Shown: one piece after another, positions 1 through 3,982 of the stretch
Layout: each line of letters opens with the position of its first letter
Numbering within the stretch: the stretch's first letter is position 1
Assembly: GCA_017626655.1 (NCBI GenBank)
Contig: JAGAIH010000355.1
Span: 1 to 5,988, forward strand
Reading direction: 5' to 3'
Length of the DNA stretch: 5,988 bases
From: Clostridia bacterium
GTDB lineage: Bacteria > Bacillota_A > Clostridia > Oscillospirales > CAG-272
Program-made: the position numbers and the translations under genes
Notes under the pieces: generated by a model
What the model saw: the letters and a program-made list of their open reading frames with translations, nothing else
Told to the model about the DNA's origin: nothing
Databases searched by the model: none

Positions 1-1
1 G

Positions 2-313
2 TTGCGGGAGATCTACAGGACCTTGATGAAAAACGGCTTTTTGTATACCATCGAAACGACGTGGACGGACACCGAGGCCATGCTCCGGGTGTTCCGTGAA
101 ACGGGAAAGACTCCGTGGAGCGGGCTTGGCTCGGATCACTGCGCCCCCACGTGGCGGGAGAGGTTTCTGCATACCGGCTTTGAGATCCTGAGCGAGGAAG
201 TGTTCGAGTCCCGCACACTGACCGCTGACGATAATGAGTTGGGCGAGGCCTCGGAACAGTTGGGGATCGAGATCGGTGTGCTTTCCAAGGCGTATATTTT
301 GAAAAAAGGATAG
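2..313 (+). CDS. C-terminal part of a probable class I SAM-dependent methyltransferase (5' end outside window)
   Basis: The frame is open at the left edge and stops at TAG 311-313, so about 103 residues of the C-terminal end are visible. The first visible residues, LREIYRTLMKNGFLYTIE, resemble the strand-helix segment of class I methyltransferases usually written LREIYRVLKPGGxL. A later WRERFLHTGFEILSEE resembles the W..xL..AGF.IV segment near the end of such proteins. The SAM-binding GxGxG loop would lie upstream, outside the window, so the enzyme class is an inference from the C-terminal pattern alone and no substrate can be named. An internal ATG at position 26 has a weak AGGA five bases upstream and could start a 95-residue protein, but the methyltransferase-like residues run across it, so a truncated longer gene is more likely. 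The next gene begins 24 bases downstream, suggesting co-transcription. Confidence 0.55.
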   Translation: MREIYRTLMKNGFLYTIETTWTDTEAMLRVFRETGKTPWSGLGSDHCAPTWRERFLHTGFEILSEEVFESRTLTADDNELGEASEQLGIEIGVLSKAYILKKG

Positions 314-337
314 TATTGAATACAGGAGGAACATAAA

Positions 338-700
338 ATGGTCAAGCAATACAAATGCTACCGCTATAACGAGGAATGGCTACTGATCGAGATGGTCATG
401 GATATCCCCTCCTCCGAGATCGACTGGATGAGCATCGCCGTTCCCAATGAGGAGCTGGACGAGGGGGGATTGGCAGTGCCCCTACATGGGGAGCAGTATC
501 TGAACGCAGACGGCACCGAGAAGCTTTGTGAGGTCTACGACGAGCCCGAGGAGGACGCTTGTCCCTGCCGCGTGGCATTCTTCATTTACGATGACGATCT
601 GCCTACCCTTCATACGTCTTACGGTGACTTCCCTCTCGACGAGAAGGAGGAATTGCCCGCAAGACTCAAGGAGATCATTGAGTTTGACGAGGAGGATTGA
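338..700 (+). CDS. Hypothetical strongly acidic protein, 120 aa
   Basis: This complete gene starts with ATG at 338 behind a strong ribosome site AGGAGGA (324-330) at seven-base spacing, and ends at TGA 698-700. I do not recognise the family. By my count 33 of 120 residues are Asp or Glu against 8 Lys or Arg, giving a net charge near -25. The C-terminus ends in a run of acidic residues (FDEED). There is no signal peptide or membrane segment, so a cytoplasmic protein is expected. A Cys-Pro-Cys lies near residue 76, with too few other cysteines to argue for a metal site. The aromatic and hydrophobic residues (YRYNEEWLLIEMV, CRVAFFIYDDD) suggest a folded alpha/beta protein and not a disordered one. 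It sits 24 bases behind the probable methyltransferase fragment and likely shares its transcript. Small acidic proteins beside an enzyme can be partners or inhibitors, but nothing here proves that. Confidence 0.8.
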   Translation: MVKQYKCYRYNEEWLLIEMVMDIPSSEIDWMSIAVPNEELDEGGLAVPLHGEQYLNADGTEKLCEVYDEPEEDACPCRVAFFIYDDDLPTLHTSYGDFPLDEKEELPARLKEIIEFDEED

Positions 701-721
701 CTCTGTAGCGTCAATGTCGTA

Positions 722-743
722 GGGCGGGGGCAAGCCCCAGCCT
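722..743 (+). terminator. Weak G/C hairpin downstream of the acidic-protein gene
   Basis: GGGG (727-730) pairs with CCCC (735-738) around a CAAG loop. The stem extends past one G.A mismatch with GGC (723-725) pairing GCC (740-742). No T-run follows, so it is at best a weak or factor-assisted terminator. It may instead be a degraded copy of a G-rich intergenic hairpin repeat. Confidence 0.3.
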
Positions 744-788
744 TACATGGGTCTCAAGGGACCAATCCCCCCCAATTCAACAAAAATC

Positions 789-818
789 ACGGCCGTCCTC
801 TTGACACAGGGCGGCCGT
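789..818. promoter_or_regulatory. Inverted repeat enclosing the -35 box (possible operator)
   Basis: ACGGCCGTCC (789-798) and GGGCGGCCGT (809-818) form a ten-pair inverted repeat with one G.T pair. The -35 hexamer TTGACA lies in the ten-base loop. The core is also directly repeated: CGGCCGTC occurs at 790 and again at 812, exactly 22 bases apart, about two helical turns. This suits a dimeric regulator bound across the -35 element. In read-through RNA from upstream it would form a hairpin, but no T-run follows, so a terminator role is less likely. No regulator can be named. Confidence 0.35.
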
Positions 819-829
819 CATGCTATAAT
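801..829 (+). promoter_or_regulatory. Consensus SigA promoter for the oxidoreductase gene
   Basis: A perfect TTGACA (801-806), a 17-base spacer and a perfect TATAAT (824-829) are present. TG at 821-822 adds an extended -10 element (TGCTATAAT). Transcription should begin near 836, leaving a leader of about 69 bases before the ATG at 905. This is one of the strongest promoters in the window. Confidence 0.9.
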
Positions 830-843
830 TAGGACAACGAAGT

Positions 844-892
844 CGGGCCCCACACGCCCGGGAAAGGAATTCCCGAGAAGACCCCCTCGGGA
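844..892 (+). promoter_or_regulatory. Leader with overlapping, mutually exclusive hairpins next to the ribosome site
   Basis: Three short stems can form in the leader: CGGGC 844-848 with GCCCG 856-860; CGGGA 859-863 with TCCCG 871-875; and TCCCGAG 871-877 with CTCGGGA 886-892. The second and third share 871-875 and cannot coexist. The third ends at the first base of the ribosome site AAAGGA (892-897). CGGGAAAGGAA also occurs twice (859-869 and 888-898), so the leader holds a decoy copy of the ribosome site. A translational switch is possible but unproven, and the stems are short. Confidence 0.35.
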
Positions 893-904
893 AAGGAAAA
901 CACT

Positions 905-1951
905 ATGGCAAACAAACTGAGAGTCGGTATCGTCGGCGCGGGCAACATCGCCACCTCCGCCCATCTGCCCTCCTATATGGAGCTGAAAGACATTGTCGAG
1001 GTGGTCGCCATCGCCGACATCGTCCCCGAGCGCGCTAAGGACGCCGCCGAGAAGTTCGGCATCCCCCACTACTTCGCATCCGTCGAGGAGCTTCTGGAGA
1101 ACGTGGACGTGGACTACGTGGATATCTGCACCTGGACCGCCGCCCATGCCCCCGTGTGCATCGCCGCCGCCAAGGCCGGCAAGCACATCCTCTGCGAGAA
1201 GCCCCTGGCCGCTAACCTGGAGCAGGGCCTGGCCATGGAGAAGGCCGTCAAGGAGGCCGGCGTGCAGTTCATGCTGGCCGTGGTGACCCGCTACATGGCC
1301 GAGGCCATCAAGTGCCGCGAGCTGTACGAGGAGGGCGTGTTCGGTGAGATCTACACCGCCAAGTGCCGCTACGTTCGCCGCAGAGGCACCCCCAGCGGCT
1401 GGTTCACCGACAAGGAGCTGGCAGGCGGCGGCCCCGTCCTGGATATCGGCGTCCACGCCATCGACCGCACCTGGTATCTGATGGGCCGTCCCACCCCCAT
1501 CACCTGCTCCGCCGAGACCTCCTACCGCATCGGCGACTTCCAGACCAAGGGCATCAACCGCTGGAGCCCCTTCGGTCAGGGCAAGGGCGTCTTCGACACC
1601 GAGGACTCCGCCATGGTGTTCTTCCGCTTTGAGGGCGGCAAGACCATGACCGCCGAGATCGCCTGGGCCATCAACGGTCAGGAGGCCAACGACGTGACCC
1701 TCTTCGGCAGTAAGGCCGGTTGTTCCTTCGATCCTCTCACGGTCTACGGCGAGAATGAGGAGGGATATCTTTCCGACGTCAAGCCCGAGGTGACCCCCAA
1801 CAATATGTTCGTGGAGGAGCTTCGCCACTTCGTGGAGTGCCTGAACACCGGCAAGACCCCCGTCTCTCCCATGGAGGACGCCCTCACCGTCCAGAAGATG
1901 CTGGACGCCATCTACCGCAGCGCCGAGGCCCATGCCGAGGTCACCATCTGA
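905..1951 (+). CDS. Gfo/Idh/MocA family NAD(P)-dependent oxidoreductase
   Basis: This 348-residue cytoplasmic dehydrogenase has the usual length for the family. The Rossmann dinucleotide loop GIVGAGNIA is at residues 8-16, with Asp38 at the end of the second strand, which favours NAD(H) over NADP(H). The hallmark AGKHILCEKPLA (91-102) supplies Lys99. The C-terminal alpha/beta domain begins near residue 125 and carries GGGPVLDIGVHAID (174-187), with Asp180 and His184 in the places of the family's catalytic pair. Family members oxidise or reduce sugars, inositols, amino sugars or related polyols; the sequence does not fix the substrate. The ATG at 905 is supported by AAAGGA (892-897) at seven-base spacing. 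The gene has its own strong promoter and terminator, so it is monocistronic, with no transporter or sugar kinase beside it to hint at a pathway. Codon use is strongly C/G-ending, consistent with good expression. Confidence 0.92.
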   Translation: MANKLRVGIVGAGNIATSAHLPSYMELKDIVEVVAIADIVPERAKDAAEKFGIPHYFASVEELLENVDVDYVDICTWTAAHAPVCIAAAKAGKHILCEKPLAANLEQGLAMEKAVKEAGVQFMLAVVTRYMAEAIKCRELYEEGVFGEIYTAKCRYVRRRGTPSGWFTDKELAGGGPVLDIGVHAIDRTWYLMGRPTPITCSAETSYRIGDFQTKGINRWSPFGQGKGVFDTEDSAMVFFRFEGGKTMTAEIAWAINGQEANDVTLFGSKAGCSFDPLTVYGENEEGYLSDVKPEVTPNNMFVEELRHFVECLNTGKTPVSPMEDALTVQKMLDAIYRSAEAHAEVTI

Positions 1952-1967
1952 TCCCCAAAAAACCAAT

Positions 1968-2006
1968 TCCCCCGACACGCCGCTTTGGGTGTCGGGGGAT
2001 ACTTTT
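1968..2006. terminator. Bidirectional intrinsic terminator between convergent genes
   Basis: TCCCCCGACAC (1968-1978) pairs perfectly with GTGTCGGGGGA (1989-1999), an 11-bp stem with a ten-base loop. On the plus strand TTTT (2003-2006) follows shortly after. On the minus strand six T's follow, read from the A-run at 1957-1962. It therefore can end both the oxidoreductase transcript and the convergent HPr-like transcript. Confidence 0.88.
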
Positions 2007-2025
2007 CATGTTAAGAGAGTGAGGC

Positions 2026-2268
2026 TTATGCCTCGGGATTTTCGACCACGAATCTGTCCAGACGGGCAAACAGCTCCTCGGCCTTCTCGCCGTGATAGAT
2101 CAGCTTCACGGGCTTGGTCAGGTCCAGGCTGAAGATGCCCAGCAGGGAGCGACCGTCCACCTTGTAGCGGCCGGACTCCAGATCCACCTCACCGTCAAAG
2201 GCCAGCAGGGTCTTGACCAGGGTGTAGACATCCTCGATGGTAACGAGCTTGATGTAAATAGACTTCAT
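2026..2268 (-). CDS. HPr-like protein lacking the catalytic histidine
   Basis: This 80-residue protein is similar in size and pattern to HPr, the PTS phosphocarrier. The middle motif VDGRSLLGIFSLDL (37-50) aligns with the VNAKSILGLMSLGV region of HPr, placing Ser41 where HPr has regulatory Ser46, the target of HPr kinase. The C-terminal helix (EKAEELFARLDRFVVE) also fits. The GLHARPA segment with active-site His15 is absent: the corresponding region reads VTIEDVYTLVK and the protein has no histidine there. It therefore should not carry phosphate in the PTS, and a regulatory role like that of Crh is the natural inference. The fold is well supported; the function is not. The start is the ATG at 2268, because AAGGAG lies six bases upstream and the N-terminus MKSIYIKL matches the first strand. 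An upstream in-frame ATG at 2298 would add ten residues and has no such support. It is convergent with the oxidoreductase. Confidence 0.82.
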   Translation of the reverse strand: MKSIYIKLVTIEDVYTLVKTLLAFDGEVDLESGRYKVDGRSLLGIFSLDLTKPVKLIYHGEKAEELFARLDRFVVENPEA

Positions 2269-2274
2269 GATGAT

Positions 2275-2280
2275 CTCCTT
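2275..2280 (-). promoter_or_regulatory. Ribosome binding site deciding the HPr-like start
   Basis: Read on the minus strand, AAGGAG lies six bases before the ATG at 2268. It lies downstream of the alternative ATG at 2298, so it selects the shorter 80-residue protein. Confidence 0.85.
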
Positions 2281-2340
2281 TCTGCCGAAAAACGGCATGG
2301 AACATCGGCTTTTTGTGGGTCGATGGGTTCAATGATCTGT

Positions 2341-2361
2341 GCAGGCTTCCTTTCAACCTGC
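2341..2361 (-). promoter_or_regulatory. Predicted 5'-terminal hairpin of the HPr-like mRNA
   Basis: The predicted transcription start, about seven bases after the -10 box, falls at position 2361. The first bases GCAGG (2361-2357) pair with CCTGC (2345-2341), with one extra U.G pair possible. Stems at the extreme 5' end are known in Firmicutes to stabilise mRNAs against 5' exonuclease attack; that role here is inferred. A second small hairpin, TGCCG/CGGCA (2283-2297), lies just upstream of the ribosome site. Confidence 0.4.
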
Positions 2362-2367
2362 GCCCAT

Positions 2368-2396
2368 ATTATAGTCCCAAAGCCTCAAAAAATCAA
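2368..2396 (-). promoter_or_regulatory. SigA promoter for the HPr-like gene
   Basis: On the minus strand, TTGATT (2396-2391) is followed by a 17-base spacer and a perfect TATAAT (2373-2368). The start would be near 2361, giving a leader of about 93 bases before the ATG at 2268. The -35 box differs from consensus at two positions. Confidence 0.8.
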
Positions 2397-2424
2397 GAGC
2401 GAGAGTGGATGAAAATATCCAAAG

Positions 2425-2433
2425 TTATCCACA
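2425..2433 (+). promoter_or_regulatory. Perfect DnaA box
   Basis: TTATCCACA matches the strongest DnaA box exactly. It is single: I find no second perfect box nearby, so this is not an origin by itself. By simple base counting, one such nine-base match on either strand of a 6-kb window would occur by chance roughly 5 times in 100, so it may be a DnaA-titration or control site or a coincidence. Confidence 0.4.
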
Positions 2434-2470
2434 GATTTTTTGGCTTATTGCACAAAAACGAATATTCAGA

Positions 2471-2482
2471 ATTGTATACAAT
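2471..2482. promoter_or_regulatory. 12-bp perfect palindrome ATTGTATACAAT (possible operator)
   Basis: The site is fully self-complementary. Its core TTGTATACAA fits the TnGT..ACnA pattern typical of GntR-family operators, including the core of the Bacillus gluconate-repressor site. It lies 75 bases upstream of the HPr-like gene's -35 box and 184 bases upstream of the DAHP synthase promoter, so which gene it would control is unclear. No GntR gene is in the window. Confidence 0.4.
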
Positions 2483-2557
2483 GACTATCCCGATTGGGCG
2501 TCGCATCCTGAAAAAAGGAGCGAGTAAAGTGGTTTATGAATTGAATTCCCGTCCCGG

Positions 2558-2579
2558 ATTTGTTGTCTTCACAACAAAT
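2558..2579. repeat. AT-rich inverted repeat with a 4-base loop
   Basis: ATTTGTTGT (2558-2566) and ACAACAAAT (2571-2579) are perfect complements around CTTC. No T-run follows on either strand, so it is not a standard terminator. It could be a protein-binding site or part of a short untranslated RNA. Confidence 0.5.
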
Positions 2580-2646
2580 TGCCAAAATCCCCTGCAAGAG
2601 AGGAAGGAAAAGCGGTACAAACTCACAGTTTTTTTGAACGGAGTGC

Positions 2647-2685
2647 CAAAACGCGGGGAAAACTCTTGACAAATATGGCGTTTTG
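2647..2685. promoter_or_regulatory. Inverted repeat flanking the -35 box of the DAHP synthase promoter
   Basis: CAAAACGC (2647-2654) and GCGTTTTG (2678-2685) are perfect complements. One arm lies upstream of the -35 box and the other inside the spacer, ending three bases before the -10 box. The arm centres are 31 bases apart, about three helical turns. A repressor covering both arms would block the polymerase. No regulator can be assigned. Confidence 0.35.
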
Positions 2686-2694
2686 CGGTATAAT
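2666..2694 (+). promoter_or_regulatory. Perfect consensus SigA promoter for the DAHP synthase gene
   Basis: TTGACA (2666-2671), a 17-base spacer and TATAAT (2689-2694) match consensus at all twelve positions. The same TTAG follows the first five -10 bases here as at the oxidoreductase promoter. The start should be near 2701, leaving about 164 untranslated bases. Confidence 0.92.
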
Positions 2695-2700
2695 TAGTGT

Positions 2701-2864
2701 GTATGTCTGTACCCGTATGTACCGCGCTTTACGCGTTTGGGTACGGCAAGCGAAATCATTTACCGCAAGACCGAGGTACAAAGCGCCCCATCCCGCTGTC
2801 CGAGCCCTATGCCCGCGCGCCCCTGCCCCAGCCTTCCGACGGGAAGAAACAGGAGATAACCGTT
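2701..2864 (+). promoter_or_regulatory. Long structured leader of the DAHP synthase mRNA
   Basis: The 3' segment around 2739-2746 (GGGTACGG) can pair with three upstream segments that exclude each other: GTACCC 2709-2714, CCGTA 2713-2717 and GTACC 2719-2723. A small CGCG/CGCG hairpin (2723-2726 with 2732-2735) fits inside. GGTAC at 2775-2779 offers a fourth partner. A C-rich, G-poor stretch follows at 2786-2837. No T-run terminator is visible before the gene. The reading frame of the enzyme stays open upstream to an ATG at 2703, only about two bases from the predicted start of the RNA. I see no T-box or known riboswitch. Confidence 0.45.
2851..2856 (+). promoter_or_regulatory. Ribosome binding site deciding the DAHP synthase start
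   Basis: AGGAGA lies eight bases before the ATG at 2865 and selects it over open upstream sequence. A second in-frame ATG at 2871 is two codons later and is slightly far from the site. Confidence 0.8.
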
Positions 2865-3896
2865 ATGTCTATGAGTTTTATCCACAAGCTGCCCATCCCC
2901 CAGGAGACCAAGGAGCGTTATCCCGTCTCCTCCGCGGCCGCCGCAGTCAAGGCTGCCGTTGACACTGAGATCGCCCGGGTCTTTACGGGTGAGTCCGAAA
3001 AGAAGGTGCTGGTCATCGGCCCCTGCTCGGCCGACAGCGAGGAGCCTGTGATCGAGTACGTCCGCCGTCTGCGCCTTTTGCAGGACAAGGTAGCCGATAA
3101 GCTGATCCTGATCCCCCGCATCTACACGGGTAAGCCCCGCACCACCGGCGAGGGCTACAAGGGCATGCTCCATCAGCCCGACCCCAACGACGCCCCCGAT
3201 ATGTATAAGGGTATTCTGGCCATCCGTGAGCTTCACAGCCGTGTGCTGACCGAGTTCGGTCTTCCCACCGCCGACGAGATGCTCTACCCCGCCAACTACC
3301 GCTACCTGGACGATCTTCTTTCCTACGTGGCCATCGGCGCCCGTTCGGTGGAGAACCAGGAGCATCGGCTTGTCTCCAGCGGCGTAGCCTGCCCCGTGGG
3401 TATGAAGAACCCCACCGGGGGAGATCTGTCGGTTATGATGAACGCCCTGACCGCGGCCCAGCAGTCTCACTCCTTCATCTTCCGCGGCTGGCAGGTGCAG
3501 ACCACGGGTAACCCCCTGGCTCACGCCATCCTCCGCGGCTACGTCAACAAGCAGGGCCACAGCCTGCCCAACTACCACTACGAGGACCTGGCCCACCTGG
3601 TCGAGCTGTATGCCAAGAGCCCCAAGCTGGTCAACCCCGCCGTGGTGGTGGACACCAACCACGCCAATTCCGGCAAGAAGTACCTGGAGCAGCCCCGCAT
3701 CTGCAAGGAGGTCCTCCATGCCTGCCGTCATAACGACGACATCAACCGCATGGTCAAGGGCTTCATGATTGAGAGCTACCTCATGGACGGCTCCCGCAAG
3801 GTCACCGAGGAGGGCTTCGGTAAGTCCATCACCGACCCCTGCCTGGGCTGGGAGAAGACCGAGCGCCTGGTGCTGGACGTGGCCGACCTGCTCTGA
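2865..3896 (+). CDS. aroF: 3-deoxy-7-phosphoheptulonate (DAHP) synthase, class I AroF/AroG type
   Basis: The enzyme condenses phosphoenolpyruvate with erythrose 4-phosphate, the first committed step of the shikimate pathway to Phe, Tyr, Trp and chorismate, in the cytoplasm. The 343 residues fit the E. coli AroF/AroG/AroH type. Signature segments in order are GPCSAD (52-57), RIYTGKPRTT (85-94), GARSVENQEHR (158-168), PVGMKNPTGG (177-186), NHANSGKKY (265-273), ESYLMDG (303-309) and GKSITDPCLGWE (319-330). By comparison with AroG, the metal ligands are Cys54, His266, Glu303 and Asp324, all present. The N-terminal part before GPCS is about eight residues shorter than in AroG, where that region takes part in feedback inhibition, so effector sensitivity cannot be predicted. 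The start at 2865 has a good ribosome site. The upstream in-frame extension would give an unusually long protein. The paralogue name aroF is by convention. Confidence 0.93.
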   Translation: MSMSFIHKLPIPQETKERYPVSSAAAAVKAAVDTEIARVFTGESEKKVLVIGPCSADSEEPVIEYVRRLRLLQDKVADKLILIPRIYTGKPRTTGEGYKGMLHQPDPNDAPDMYKGILAIRELHSRVLTEFGLPTADEMLYPANYRYLDDLLSYVAIGARSVENQEHRLVSSGVACPVGMKNPTGGDLSVMMNALTAAQQSHSFIFRGWQVQTTGNPLAHAILRGYVNKQGHSLPNYHYEDLAHLVELYAKSPKLVNPAVVVDTNHANSGKKYLEQPRICKEVLHACRHNDDINRMVKGFMIESYLMDGSRKVTEEGFGKSITDPCLGWEKTERLVLDVADLL

Positions 3897-3913
3897 TCCC
3901 CTCGGGGGGGATC
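3895..3913 (+). terminator. Weak hairpin overlapping the DAHP synthase stop codon
   Basis: GATCCCC (3895-3901) pairs with GGGGATC (3907-3913) around TCGGG; the first bases belong to the stop codon TGA. What follows is CCCCTAAAAAG, with no T-run. It may slow or partly end transcription, but leaves read-through into fakA likely. Confidence 0.4.
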
Positions 3914-3962
3914 CCCCTAAAAAGTCAAGCATAAACCTGAAATATAACCGAAAATGATGATG

Positions 3963-3967
3963 AAAGG
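3963..3967 (+). promoter_or_regulatory. Ribosome site with ambiguous start choice for fakA
   Basis: AAAGG lies six bases before an in-frame TTG (3974) but 15 bases before the ATG (3983). The ribosome site favours TTG, while the family N-terminus favours ATG. The difference is three residues (MKI) and does not affect function. Confidence 0.5.
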
Positions 3968-3982
3968 CTTGGTTTGAAAATT

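Larger units (their letters stand above)
2397..2665. other. AT-rich, apparently gene-free control region between divergent promoters
   Basis: This stretch lies between the minus-strand promoter of the HPr-like gene and the plus-strand promoter of the DAHP synthase gene. Base composition is clearly more AT-rich than in the genes around it. It holds a DnaA box (2425-2433), a perfect 12-bp palindrome (2471-2482) and a 9-bp hairpin (2558-2579). A plus-strand frame is open across most of it and could encode 86 residues from the ATG at 2409 (no good ribosome site) or 46 residues from a GTG at 2529 (behind AAAAAAGGAG). The predicted peptides match nothing I recognise and their codon use is unlike the neighbours, so I do not call a gene. 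Confidence 0.6.

Noticed and set aside
818..1978. Minus-strand open frame of 386 codons opposite the oxidoreductase gene
   Set aside because: Same antisense effect of codon bias. It has the same Gly/Leu/Val/His-rich pseudo-protein look, and it runs across the terminator and promoter of the real gene.
2283..2310. Plus-strand terminator-like GCCGA/TCGGC stem followed by TTTTT
   Set aside because: It lies antisense inside the leader of the minus-strand HPr-like gene, no plus-strand transcript is expected there, and the five-base stem is weak.
2409..2669. 86-codon frame from ATG 2409
   Set aside because: No proper ribosome site precedes the ATG, the DnaA box and palindrome lie within it, and the codon use is unlike any neighbour.
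2401..2700. Replication origin
   Set aside because: Only one perfect DnaA box is present, with no cluster, no DnaA-trio-type region that I can support, and no dnaA, dnaN or rpmH neighbour.
2717..2735. T-box-like string TACCGCG in the DAHP synthase leader
   Set aside because: The T-box core needs TGGNACC; here the bases before ACCGCG differ at two positions. There is no room upstream of it for a specifier stem after the predicted start, and no terminator follows.
2697..2864. N-terminal extension of DAHP synthase by up to 56 residues
   Set aside because: The frame is open, but the predicted RNA starts near 2701, the family length fits a start at 2865, and the only good ribosome site is at 2851-2856. 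The open frame is retained only as a leader observation.
2760..3932. Minus-strand open frame of 390 codons opposite the DAHP synthase gene
   Set aside because: Antisense shadow with low-complexity composition and no supported start, while the plus-strand enzyme is unambiguous.
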